From positions 1 to 41,626 of the forward strand of contig SVPL01000017.1 in assembly GCA_015065925.1 (NCBI GenBank): 41,626 nt of DNA, written 5' to 3'. Position 1 is the stretch's first letter; every line of letters starts with the position of its first letter. The DNA comes from Oscillospiraceae bacterium (GTDB lineage Bacteria > Bacillota > Clostridia > Oscillospirales > Acutalibacteraceae). The notes beneath the pieces were generated by a model that did not search any database, was not told the DNA's origin, and saw nothing but the letters and a program-made list of their open reading frames with translations. This document shows positions 15,998 through 24,360 of this stretch, piece after piece. Both the position numbers and the translations under genes were made by a program.

Positions 15998-16945
15998 TTG
16001 AAAATAACAGTTTTGGATGCCGCCACCCTTGGAAATGATGTTTCCTTTGAAAAATGGGAAGCGTTAGGCGAGCTTAAAGTATATAACACCACTACCGCGG
16101 ATGAGGTTATAAATCACCTTATGGGAAGTGATGTTGCCATTTTAAATAAGGTAAAAATAACCGAAGATGTAGTAAACTCGGTTGATAATTTAAAGCTTAT
16201 TTGTGTAGCGGCAACAGGGTATGACAATATTGACATTAATGCCTGCAAGAAAAAAGGCATAGCGGTATGCAATGTTAAGGGCTATTCCACCCATTCGGTG
16301 GCGCAGGTAACAATAACTCTTGCCCTTGCTCTTATGACGCACCTTAACGAATATAATAACTGCGTAAAAAAGGGTGACTACACAAAAAGCGGTCTGCAAA
16401 ACAGACTTACACCCGTTTTCCACGAGCTTTACGGCAAAACCTTTGGAATAGTTGGTCTTGGAAACATAGGCAAACAGGTTGCAAGGGTTGCCGAAGCCTT
16501 TGGTTGCAGGGTTTTATGCTTTAAACGCACCCCCCACCCCGATTTTAACCGCGTTGACCTTGAAACACTTTTAAGGGAGTCGGATATTGTTTCCTTACAC
16601 CTTCCCCTTGGTGATGAAACCAAGAATATCATAGGTGAAAAAGAACTTAAGCTTATGAAAAGTTCTGCAATTCTTGTAAACGCGGCAAGGGGTGCCGTTA
16701 CAGATGAAACCGCCGTTGCCAACGCCATAGAAAAAGGTATTATAGGCGGTTTTGCAACCGATGTTTATTCGGTTGAACCGTTACAGAAAAACAGTCCTCT
16801 GCAAAGAATTAAGGATTTTGACAATGTTATTTTAACCCCCCATATGGCTTGGGGTGCATATGAAGCAAGGGTACGCTGTATAGAGGAAATTGCCAAGAAC
16901 ATAACTGCGTTTTTTAGTGGACAAAGCAGAAACCGTGTTATTTAG
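15998..16945 (+). CDS. D-isomer-specific 2-hydroxyacid dehydrogenase
   Basis: A 315-residue NAD(P)-dependent oxidoreductase that interconverts a 2-oxoacid and D-2-hydroxyacid; the hydroxypyruvate/glyoxylate reductase-like branch seems likeliest. The start is TTG, with GAGGGAG 5 bases upstream. The Rossmann loop is GLGNIG (153-158). The catalytic triad positions are Arg231 (NAARGAVTDE), Glu260 (YSVEPL) and His282 (LTPHMAW). At the end of the second Rossmann strand the usual Asp is replaced by Lys176-Arg177 (CFKRTPHP), which suggests NADPH rather than NADH. It is followed after 17 bases by yfbR, in the same operon. Confidence 0.9.
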   Translation: MKITVLDAATLGNDVSFEKWEALGELKVYNTTTADEVINHLMGSDVAILNKVKITEDVVNSVDNLKLICVAATGYDNIDINACKKKGIAVCNVKGYSTHSVAQVTITLALALMTHLNEYNNCVKKGDYTKSGLQNRLTPVFHELYGKTFGIVGLGNIGKQVARVAEAFGCRVLCFKRTPHPDFNRVDLETLLRESDIVSLHLPLGDETKNIIGEKELKLMKSSAILVNAARGAVTDETAVANAIEKGIIGGFATDVYSVEPLQKNSPLQRIKDFDNVILTPHMAWGAYEARVRCIEEIAKNITAFFSGQSRNRVI

Positions 16946-16962
16946 AAGGGAAAATATAACAA

Positions 16963-17538
16963 ATGAAAAACAATTATTACGCAATGCTTTTTAGAATGAA
17001 ATATATAAACCGTTGGGCTCTTATGCGAAATTTAAGACCTGAAACACTAAGCGAGCACACCCTTGAAACGGCATTTATTGCCCACTGCCTTGCAATTATT
17101 GCAAAAAACAGATTTTCAGAAGAAATCAACCCCGACCGCGTTGCCGTAACCGCCCTTTTTCACGATACGGCAGAGGTTATAACGGGAGATTTGCCCACAC
17201 CTGTTAAATACTATAACGAGGATATAAAATCTGCATACAAAAACATTGAAGCCACGGCTGAAAACAAACTTTTAGAGCTTATACCTGAGGATTTAAGGGA
17301 TGCCTTTATCCCCTACTATCAGCCCGACGAAAAGGTAGAAAAATATGTTAAGGCGGCGGATAAATTTTCAGCACTTATTAAATGCAGAGAGGAATTATCC
17401 CTTGGAAACAAGGAGTTTGCTTCGGCGGCGAAATCGGCAGAAAAGGCTATAAAAGCATTAAAGCTACCTGCTGCAGATGTATTTTTAAAGGAATTTGTAC
17501 CTGCGTTTGAAACGGCGCTTGACGAAAGCATTAACTAA
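16963..17538 (+). CDS. yfbR: 5'-deoxynucleotidase, YfbR-like HD hydrolase
   Basis: A 191-residue HD-domain phosphohydrolase close in sequence to E. coli YfbR, which dephosphorylates deoxyribonucleoside 5'-monophosphates. The matching stretch INRWALMRNLRPE with SEHTLETA is followed by LFHDTAEVITGDLPTPVKYY. Metal and catalytic residues are in place: His32, His67, Asp68, Glu71, Asp76 and Asp133 (KAADKFSALIKC). It has no signal peptide, so it should act in nucleotide-pool balance in the cytoplasm. It is second in a two-gene operon closed by a strong hairpin. Confidence 0.92.
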   Translation: MKNNYYAMLFRMKYINRWALMRNLRPETLSEHTLETAFIAHCLAIIAKNRFSEEINPDRVAVTALFHDTAEVITGDLPTPVKYYNEDIKSAYKNIEATAENKLLELIPEDLRDAFIPYYQPDEKVEKYVKAADKFSALIKCREELSLGNKEFASAAKSAEKAIKALKLPAADVFLKEFVPAFETALDESIN

Positions 17539-17553
17539 AGTATTTCATTACAA

Positions 17554-17605
17554 AACACAAAACGACCTATTGTAAGCGTATTAGCTCACCAGGTCGTTTT
17601 GTGTT
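17554..17605. terminator. bidirectional terminator
   Basis: A perfect 15-bp stem: AACACAAAACGACCT (17554-17568) and AGGTCGTTTTGTGTT (17591-17605), with a 22-base loop. It lies between convergent yfbR and the transglutaminase-like gene. Confidence 0.85.
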
Positions 17606-17614
17606 ATATGAATT

Positions 17615-18817
17615 TTAATTAAATACAAATGTGTAATAAATATCCTTACCACTATTCGAACACCAATATTTGTAATTATATGCCTTGCCTGTTTTTTCTA
17701 ACAAATCGGAAAGGGGTGTTTCAATGGATTTATAATCAGAAAGGTTTGTAACAGCGCCTCTTATGGTTTTTTCGCCACCCTGCCAACAATTCACAACATA
17801 CTGAGCCAAAGACTGCGCATTGCTAAACAGTGTACCTTTATAATTATAATAATATTCCTTTGGACTGGTTGCCGAAATTTTATTTATCTCCTTCCACGGC
17901 TTCCAAAAGAACTCTTCTATTCTGTCCAATCCTGCGTTAAACAAGCGATAGTTTGTTGGTGCTTCGCTCCCTTGGTCATCAAAGGTAACATCCACCACAT
18001 ACCAGGAACCGTTAAGCAAAATTGTATTTACAACATGCAAATCATCAGTTGTTTCGGTATTCATTCGCGAAACGGTAAAGCCCGCGATTGATGCCAATGT
18101 ATAAAAGGCATCGGAATAACCCTGACAATTAGCCTTGCCATCCAAAAGGGCGCCTATTATTGTAAGATAGCGGGGAGCATCCTCAGGTCGGTCAAAATCT
18201 CTCACATCATCATAATAGGTTATATGGTCAGCCAGCATATCGTGAATTTGCAGCTCTAATTCCCAGTTGTTTTTAGCCTTGGATTTGGCGGTATTAACCA
18301 TTTGAATTGCCTTTTCCATAGCCTTTTTCTCATCAGCGGTCAAGCCTGATTTATCCGAGCTGAAATAGGCATCCACAATATGGTCACCGGGGTATTCGCT
18401 TACGGTAAGGGTATGAGTATCCCCTGATAAATTATGATTAACAAAAAGTGCGCTTGTCATCTGCGCCAGCATACGGGGAGTTATTTCATCGCTCCCTTTA
18501 AATTTAAAGGGGATTTCAAAAACATCTTTATTTTTTTGTTGATTTAAATAATCTCTGAGAGAGTCTAGGCTGTAAAAGGTGGGTACAGTATCGTTACTGC
18601 TTTGAGCATTACTAAAATTATTACTTGAATAATTGTAACGGGATGAAGATGAATAACTTGATGGAGCTTCAAAAGTAAAATCGCTTGAATAGCTATAATA
18701 GGATACTTGATTGGAATTAAAGCTCTCGGTAATATTATAATCTGAAGAAAAATCGGTGCAGCTGGCACAAGAAAAAATTGAAACTATTGCCAACAAAAAT
18801 ATTATAATTTTTTTCAT
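17615..18817 (-). CDS. secreted transglutaminase-like domain protein, probable lipoprotein
   Basis: A 400-residue exported protein. The frame opens five codons earlier, but AGAGG sits 5 bases before the ATG at 18817 (MKKIIIFLL), so that start is chosen. The signal peptide ends in FSCASC, a non-canonical lipobox, so lipid anchoring is likely but not certain. A Ser/Tyr/Asn-rich linker (~25-75) precedes the globular part. The transglutaminase-like core shows GKANCQGYSDAFYTLA (catalytic Cys), DDLHVVNTILLNGSWYVVDV (His) and TFDDQ (Asp). This triad fits the bacterial cell-surface transglutaminase/protease-like superfamily. The substrate is unknown. Confidence 0.85.
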   Translation of the reverse strand: MKKIIIFLLAIVSIFSCASCTDFSSDYNITESFNSNQVSYYSYSSDFTFEAPSSYSSSSRYNYSSNNFSNAQSSNDTVPTFYSLDSLRDYLNQQKNKDVFEIPFKFKGSDEITPRMLAQMTSALFVNHNLSGDTHTLTVSEYPGDHIVDAYFSSDKSGLTADEKKAMEKAIQMVNTAKSKAKNNWELELQIHDMLADHITYYDDVRDFDRPEDAPRYLTIIGALLDGKANCQGYSDAFYTLASIAGFTVSRMNTETTDDLHVVNTILLNGSWYVVDVTFDDQGSEAPTNYRLFNAGLDRIEEFFWKPWKEINKISATSPKEYYYNYKGTLFSNAQSLAQYVVNCWQGGEKTIRGAVTNLSDYKSIETPLSDLLEKTGKAYNYKYWCSNSGKDIYYTFVFN

Positions 18818-18869
18818 AAATACCTCTACCATTCTATGTATTGGATTGTATTTTAAGCTAAATACTCAA

Positions 18870-18902
18870 AAGACGGTTTGCAAAATAAAAGCAAACCGTC
18901 TT
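18870..18902 (-). terminator. terminator of the surface-polymer operon
   Basis: Perfect 12-bp stem AAGACGGTTTGC (18870-18881) and GCAAACCGTCTT (18891-18902), loop of 9 bases. It lies just after the stop of the GT2-TagF gene on the minus strand. Confidence 0.8.
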
Positions 18903-18908
18903 ATTTAA

Positions 18909-21581
18909 TTATTTTTTAGTTATCTCCATAATTTTTTCATATACGCGCTTGCAATTTTCTTTATCATTAAAAGCAAAGAAATTATCAATACGCTCGCGGT
19001 ACTTATCCTTAAGCTCACAACCATTTTCCATATATTCTATAATGCGGTCAACAGTGGAGTCTAAATCATACTCAACCTCACCAAAACCATCACGCTCGGG
19101 CTCAAAATAACCCTGCGCAGCGATATGTGTGCCTGCGAAAAATTCCTCTTTATCAAACTGAGTGTATATAATCGGTTTTCTTAAATACGCAAAATCAAAA
19201 ACTGCCGAGGAATAGTCGGTGAGAACTAAACTACTTTTAGCATAGATATCTCTATATTCGGTGCCCTTAGACAAAAACTCAACCTTATCATTTTTATCAA
19301 ATATATCCATATGGGGTTGAAGTGTAGGATGTGGGAAGAAATTGATTTTATAGCCATATTTCTCAGCAGCACTTAAAAGTCTTGAATGGTTAATAAGGCC
19401 ATTATAAAACTTAAAATAATCACTTTCTTCAAAATCAGGAATCAAAGTCCACACATCGGTTTCAACATCCCATTTCCCGGAAAGATATTTACGCCAAGTG
19501 GGCATAAGGGTAATGCATTTTAGCGAATCATCATAAAGTCGGTCAAATCTGGGGAAACCGGTAAGCCACACCTGCCCATGGTCATAATAATAATTACCCT
19601 CTATAATAGAATTATATTCAGGCTTGGCAGCTGTAACAAATCCCGAGAAATTTTTACTGTATTTACCAAGCCAACCCGAAACATCATTTTGGGTTATTCC
19701 GTGCTGCAAGAACACGAATTTGGTATGGCTCCAAATATCCTTAATTCCTTGCACTTCAGAAAAATTGGGATTGTATATTTCATTTTCAGCATGGCTTGAA
19801 ATTATATTACTGCTCATAGCGGCGTATAGTTTATGTTTATAAGAATTTCTTTTTATAACAGGACCAATTTTGCAAAGTCTTTTATAATCGGTGCTTTTGC
19901 GCATTATAACAAAACGGGCATCTATTTCTTTGTGATTTTCAACCATATAACGGAAAAAGGCTTCACCGTTATCACCTGCAACAGAGGCTCGATCTGAAAT
20001 AAGCCATATAGGCCTCTTTTTAAAAAACTTCACTACCCTTATTGCAATTCTATTCAAAACTGCTTTTCGGCTTTTTCTCACTTTGCTAAAGAACATTTCA
20101 AGCAAAAGTTTAACCTCACGAGCAAATTTCCTTTTAGGAGTAGCCTCGCAAGCGATTATTTTGCTTTTATTTATAGAAATAATCCAATTTTCTTTTTTGT
20201 AATAAGCATTTTTATACTTTGCAGTTATAGGTATAAAGGTTCTTAAAACTGAACGCCTTAAAGGAACATTAACACCATCGGTAACGGCAAAAAAAGCCAC
20301 TTCTGTTTTTTCTGCGTCACCAAGGGGAATTTGCACCTTAAATCCAACGGATTCTGATACCAAAGTACTCAAGGATTCACTTTTTATTTTTCTATCAATC
20401 AAAGGGCATTTTTTCAGTTCTCCATTAACGCTATAGTGCAGTTCACAGCTTTCGTAGGGGAATTTTACAATAGAAACCTTGCCCTCGATATTTAAAATAT
20501 TATCAACAACATCAAGCATTTCGAAGTTAACTCTAAAACTTGAAACCTTAAACTTAGCAACATCTGAAAAGCTATAAATAATATTATTTTTCGTTACCTC
20601 TTTTTGAAGCTTGTCCCTATGCTTTAAGGATAAAATGTAATATTTATAGTCACTATATATGTGGCGTTGAGTCATAATAATTTCATCATCAAAATATTTC
20701 AAAAGCCCTACTATTAAGGAGAAGTACTCTTCGGTTTCTTCCGCGGTTAAAACTCCTTCAGGGATTTCAGACATCTTAAAACGCCACTGTAAATCATACA
20801 TAAGAATATACTGAATAAATTTAGGAAGCTTTCCGCAACGCTTAAGCGTATACTCTAATGTTTCGTAACTATAATATTTTACAGTTGGGAGATAATAATT
20901 AAAATTACCTGCCGAACTTTGTACCGCCGATTTCACGCCATCGGTTCTTCTTCGATACATATACCTTGCATTAGTTACAACACCCATTGTTTGCTTTTCA
21001 AGAAGAATTCTTTGCATAACCTTGGCGTCCTCACAGTGAGAAAGCCTTGTATCAAAGCGCAAATCACCCAATGCTTCTTTTTTAACAAAAGCACTAGACA
21101 TAGAAAGTTGAATATAATCCCATTCTTTGTTAAGGTCTACAACACGGCTTTTACCTTCAAATTTATAATTTAAAATATGACCGCCTTTGCGTCCATCGAA
21201 AAAAATCATAGGTATTGCAACGACATCAGTTTCATCAAAATGCGCTTCGAAAAATTTCCAGATTTTCCTAAGTGTATCAGGAGGGAGTATATCATCAGGA
21301 TCCATAAAATTAATATACTTACCTTCAGCCACTTCCACACCCATATTACGCGCGCTGGAAACACCGCCGTTTTTCTTATGAATAACCTTAATATTAGAAT
21401 ATTTCTCTGCATATTCATCGCATATTTTTCCGCTGTTATCCGGTGTGCCATCATCTACCAAGATAAGTTGAATATTTTTAAACCCGATGCTTTGAGCTAT
21501 AAGACTATCAATAGCCTCATTTAAAAAAAGTTCAACATTATAAACTGCCATTACAACAGAAAACTTATATTTATAATCCAA
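18909..21581 (-). CDS. GT2 glycosyltransferase fused to TagF-like glycerophosphotransferase
   Basis: About 890 residues. Two in-frame TTG codons compete; AAGGAG is 2 bases from the one at 21587 and 8 bases from the one at 21581, so 21581 is preferred. Residues ~5-230 are a GT-A family 2 transferase (SVVMAVYNVELFLNEAIDSL, ILVDDGTPDNSG, NGGVSSARNMG, FMDPDDILPP). Residues ~345-450 look like a beta-sandwich spacer. Residues ~520-890 are a CDP-glycerol glycerophosphotransferase domain (RASVAGDNGEAFFRY, FLQHGITQNDVSGWLGKY, FPHPTLQPH, LVLTDYSSAVFDFAYLRKPI). The protein therefore pairs sugar and phospho-polyol transfer, as expected for a teichoic-acid-like repeat. It has no membrane helices and probably binds the inner membrane face. 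It is last in the operon with the TagGH exporter and Stealth protein. Confidence 0.9.
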   Translation of the reverse strand: MDYKYKFSVVMAVYNVELFLNEAIDSLIAQSIGFKNIQLILVDDGTPDNSGKICDEYAEKYSNIKVIHKKNGGVSSARNMGVEVAEGKYINFMDPDDILPPDTLRKIWKFFEAHFDETDVVAIPMIFFDGRKGGHILNYKFEGKSRVVDLNKEWDYIQLSMSSAFVKKEALGDLRFDTRLSHCEDAKVMQRILLEKQTMGVVTNARYMYRRRTDGVKSAVQSSAGNFNYYLPTVKYYSYETLEYTLKRCGKLPKFIQYILMYDLQWRFKMSEIPEGVLTAEETEEYFSLIVGLLKYFDDEIIMTQRHIYSDYKYYILSLKHRDKLQKEVTKNNIIYSFSDVAKFKVSSFRVNFEMLDVVDNILNIEGKVSIVKFPYESCELHYSVNGELKKCPLIDRKIKSESLSTLVSESVGFKVQIPLGDAEKTEVAFFAVTDGVNVPLRRSVLRTFIPITAKYKNAYYKKENWIISINKSKIIACEATPKRKFAREVKLLLEMFFSKVRKSRKAVLNRIAIRVVKFFKKRPIWLISDRASVAGDNGEAFFRYMVENHKEIDARFVIMRKSTDYKRLCKIGPVIKRNSYKHKLYAAMSSNIISSHAENEIYNPNFSEVQGIKDIWSHTKFVFLQHGITQNDVSGWLGKYSKNFSGFVTAAKPEYNSIIEGNYYYDHGQVWLTGFPRFDRLYDDSLKCITLMPTWRKYLSGKWDVETDVWTLIPDFEESDYFKFYNGLINHSRLLSAAEKYGYKINFFPHPTLQPHMDIFDKNDKVEFLSKGTEYRDIYAKSSLVLTDYSSAVFDFAYLRKPIIYTQFDKEEFFAGTHIAAQGYFEPERDGFGEVEYDLDSTVDRIIEYMENGCELKDKYRERIDNFFAFNDKENCKRVYEKIMEITKK

Positions 21582-21607
21582 AACCAAGACTCCTTATAAA
21601 AAGACAC

Positions 21608-22642
21608 TTATTTTTCAAAAGACGATTTTTCGGGCAGATTAGCATCCATAAGAGCGATAACCTCTGCCTTTTTTTCTTCAAAATCAAAGGTTCGGGCATT
21701 ATCATTTATACATATCATTGCGTGCTGTTGCTCTCTTAAATCGCGGAGCATAGAACGGTATGTACTCTTTTTAACATGATAGCAACGTGCAAAATCACGC
21801 GGTCTTACATTAAATTTGCCGTCCGCCAACTGCCAAAACTTCATAACCCACTGATTAACATCGCCCATTTGGCGGAATTTGTGAGTACAGGTTTCGTTAA
21901 GGGCTTCAAATTCTTCATTCCAAACCGTTTCAAAGGTGGATTTTAAATAACTGCTGGACACATGCTGATAAAACATACCCGGAAACCAAGGCCAGTAATA
22001 AAGCATTACCGTTTTAAGCACATTACCCTTACCGTTTTTAAAATTAAGCCATTTTTTCCAATTTTTCTTTATAACCTGTTTTTTATTAAAATGACTATTT
22101 ATAATTATAATATCGGCTCCGTGGAAAAATCCTGCGCTATCCTTTCCAAAATAAATGCAGTCCAAAGCGGCGGTTTCGCAAGGAAGTCCCCCCTTAAAAA
22201 AGTCCTCGGGACTGACAGGCTTATTCAAGAAAATATCATCATTAAAATAAACAAACTGTTCTGCAAGTCCTTCAATTCTGTGCAAATTAAGTTCAATAGT
22301 ATGAGAACTAAAGGTAGGCAGATATTCGGCAGGAATAAAATCGCTGTGCTTTACAATATTAAGCTTGGGATTTGTGGTATCAAGCCAAGGGGGAAGGTGC
22401 CCCCATGTTACAAAATGGATTTTATTAACCCAAGGCGCATATTTTTCCACACCGCGGAACCAATACTGCAAATTATCCCAATCGCGGTAGCGCACCTCAC
22501 TGTTGGAGGAATTTTCCTCATCCACATTAGGGTCATATTTGTTCTTTTCTGCACGCCACTCAGGGTCATTACCATCCACCCAAATAAGAACAAAATCTAT
22601 TGGTTGCTTCGGGTCAAAATTCTTTTTGCTTCTTTTTAACAT
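21608..22642 (-). CDS. Stealth-family sugar-phosphate transferase
   Basis: A 344-residue protein with the four conserved Stealth regions: CR1 IDFVLIWVDGNDPEW, CR2 YRDWDNLQYWFRGVEKYAPW, then KIHFVTWGHLPPWLD, CR3 around YWPWFPGMFYQHVSSSYLK, and CR4 near the C-terminus (CINDNARTFDFEEKK). The family includes bacterial capsule hexose-1-phosphate transferases and the eukaryotic GlcNAc-1-phosphotransferase. The acidic FNDDIF (mid-CR2) fits the metal or nucleotide site. GGAG precedes the ATG by 9 bases. It lies 12 bases after the TagH-like gene and before the GT2-TagF gene, so it probably makes phosphodiester links in the exported polymer. Confidence 0.92.
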   Translation of the reverse strand: MLKRSKKNFDPKQPIDFVLIWVDGNDPEWRAEKNKYDPNVDEENSSNSEVRYRDWDNLQYWFRGVEKYAPWVNKIHFVTWGHLPPWLDTTNPKLNIVKHSDFIPAEYLPTFSSHTIELNLHRIEGLAEQFVYFNDDIFLNKPVSPEDFFKGGLPCETAALDCIYFGKDSAGFFHGADIIIINSHFNKKQVIKKNWKKWLNFKNGKGNVLKTVMLYYWPWFPGMFYQHVSSSYLKSTFETVWNEEFEALNETCTHKFRQMGDVNQWVMKFWQLADGKFNVRPRDFARCYHVKKSTYRSMLRDLREQQHAMICINDNARTFDFEEKKAEVIALMDANLPEKSSFEK

Positions 22643-22654
22643 AAAGTTTTTCTC

Positions 22655-23386
22655 CTATGACATAAATTCATCATACTTGGGTAAAACCTCTTTAGTTGTA
22701 CCGTACATTTTAATCTCGCCATCATGAAGCCATAAAATATTATCGCAAAGCCTGTTAAGGGTATCGGAGCTGTGAGATACAATAATAACAGTGCGGTCAC
22801 TATTGTTAATAAGCTCCTTCATTTTAGCATAGCTTTTCTTTTTAAACCTGGCATCACCAACCGAAAGGACTTCATCAATAAGCATAATTTCGGTTTCAAG
22901 TATAGCGGTAATGGAAAATGCCAGCTTGGAATGCATACCGCTGGAATAGGTTTTTACGGGACGGTCAATAAAGGTTCCAAGCTCGGAAAACTCTATAATT
23001 TCCTCTAATTTTTCGTCAATCTGCTCCTTTGTAAAGCCTAAAAGCATACCTGAGAGAAATATATTTTCTCTGCCCGATAAAGCATTTTGGAAGCCTACGC
23101 CAATGGAAAGCAAGGATATAGAGTGTCCGTGCAAATCAATAGTGCCCTCATCAGGGGAAAAAATTCCCGCAATGGCACGAAGCAATGTAGATTTACCGCT
23201 ACCGTTTTTACCTACAATACCTAAAATTTTCCCCTTTTCCACCTCAAAAGAAACACCCTTTACTGCCTCAAAATACTCAGTTTTTGAAAACTTTTTGGGA
23301 TTTAAAAGAGCCTTTAAAAGGGACATTTTATTCATTACACGATATTGGATTTTTACACCCTTTACCGAAATTGCCGATTCTGACAT
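22655..23386 (-). CDS. tagH: TagH-like ABC transporter ATPase
   Basis: A 243-residue ATP-binding protein of the polysaccharide/teichoic-acid exporter type. Walker A is GIVGKNGSGKSTLLRAIAG, the signature is YSSGMHSKLAFSI (the variant SSGM typical of TagH/KpsT/RfbE), and Walker B is IMLIDEVLSVGDARF, with the H-loop in VIIVSHSSD. It lacks the long C-terminal extension of Bacillus TagH, so it corresponds to the minimal ATPase. It pairs with the permease 18 bases upstream to flip a lipid-linked polymer across the membrane. Confidence 0.92.
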   Translation of the reverse strand: MSESAISVKGVKIQYRVMNKMSLLKALLNPKKFSKTEYFEAVKGVSFEVEKGKILGIVGKNGSGKSTLLRAIAGIFSPDEGTIDLHGHSISLLSIGVGFQNALSGRENIFLSGMLLGFTKEQIDEKLEEIIEFSELGTFIDRPVKTYSSGMHSKLAFSITAILETEIMLIDEVLSVGDARFKKKSYAKMKELINNSDRTVIIVSHSSDTLNRLCDNILWLHDGEIKMYGTTKEVLPKYDEFMS

Positions 23387-23404
23387 ACTAAGAAATCCCC
23401 TTTC

Positions 23405-24199
23405 TTAAATAATCTTCACATAGCTGTTTTCGTATTTATAAATGATTTTTACACCAATAGCAGAAATTACAAGACAAACTGCAAGCCAAATTCCTAGAGC
23501 CAAAAAGTGGGGTTGTCCATTATAAAGCAAAGCGTTTCTGATATCGGTCATAATAAGCGCAACAGGATTACCGTACATAAGCAATGAACAGAGTCTGGAA
23601 TGTTTTGCAGCAAGGCGATCGGCAATATCATAGAAAATACCGGACAGATAAAATACAAGCTGAAGTCCAACCGTTACTATGTTTAAAAGGTCTTCTACAA
23701 AAACACCAAAATGCATTATTATGGTACTGAAAGCAAATGTTACAATCGCAAGCATTATAAGAAGGGGCGGCACCCAAAGCATATTCCACGAAAGGGGCAC
23801 CTTATAATAAACCATAAACATAGCGGTTATAACAAAAGAAACCAATGTTTTAAAGCCGCTTATACCTATTTTTTCAAAAACAAACATATATTTTGGAATA
23901 TAAACCTTGGTAACAATGCTTTTTTTGTTGGAAACAAGCTTAACACTATTACGCACTACGCGATTGAAAAATTGCCAGCAATTAAGACCTATGAAGACAA
24001 ATACAAGAAAATAAGGCTTTGAACCTGCACCAAATATAATCTTAGCAACAAAGGCGTAAACAAGCATATATAAAAGGGGATCTAAAATCCACCAAAGCCA
24101 GCTTAAAAAGGAACCTGCAACCTCACTTTTAAGCTCTGCCTTAACATTATAGCTTGAATAGTTAAAAAACTTTTTAACATCATTAATAAATCTTTTCAT
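23405..24199 (-). CDS. tagG: TagG-like ABC-2 transporter permease
   Basis: A 264-residue membrane protein of the ABC-2 polysaccharide exporter class. After a charged cytoplasmic start come FLSWLWWILDPLLYMLVYAFVAK (split across two lines of the fold) and about six membrane helices, including LVFYLSGIFYDIADR and the loop MYGNPVALIMTDIRNALLY, which is a hallmark of TagG/KpsM permeases. It is the first gene of the four-gene operon and follows a strong promoter. The polymer it exports is unknown, but the linked Stealth and TagF-like enzymes suggest a phosphodiester-linked wall or capsule polymer. Confidence 0.92.
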   Translation of the reverse strand: MKRFINDVKKFFNYSSYNVKAELKSEVAGSFLSWLWWILDPLLYMLVYAFVAKIIFGAGSKPYFLVFVFIGLNCWQFFNRVVRNSVKLVSNKKSIVTKVYIPKYMFVFEKIGISGFKTLVSFVITAMFMVYYKVPLSWNMLWVPPLLIMLAIVTFAFSTIIMHFGVFVEDLLNIVTVGLQLVFYLSGIFYDIADRLAAKHSRLCSLLMYGNPVALIMTDIRNALLYNGQPHFLALGIWLAVCLVISAIGVKIIYKYENSYVKII

Positions 24200-24245
24200 A
24201 AAAATATCCCGCTTTCAAAAAGATACAATATAAACATATAGTGTT

Positions 24246-24274
24246 ATTATACCACTAAATAACATTTTTTTCAA
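24246..24274 (-). promoter_or_regulatory. strong sigma-A promoter of the surface-polymer operon
   Basis: Minus strand: TTGAAA (24274-24269), 17-base spacer, TATAAT (24251-24246). It lies about 45 bases before the tagG start. Confidence 0.82.
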
Positions 24275-24326
24275 GGGGTAAAAACAAGTGCTATGTCTTT
24301 TAAAGTATTTTTTATGTATTAAAACA

Positions 24327-24353
24327 AAAACCCGCCTATCAAAGACGGATTTT
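24327..24353 (-). terminator. terminator of the acyltransferase gene
   Basis: Arms AAAACCCGCCT (24327-24337) and AGACGGATTTT (24343-24353) pair with G-U wobbles. On the minus strand TTTTTGTTTTAAT follows. It overlies no gene and separates the acyltransferase from the tagG promoter. Confidence 0.72.
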
Positions 24354-24360
24354 ATAGGAT

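Noticed and set aside
21962-22639. 225-codon plus-strand open frame
   Set aside because: It lies wholly antisense to the Stealth gene, whose conserved regions CR1-CR4 fix the coding strand. Long antisense frames are common opposite such sequences.
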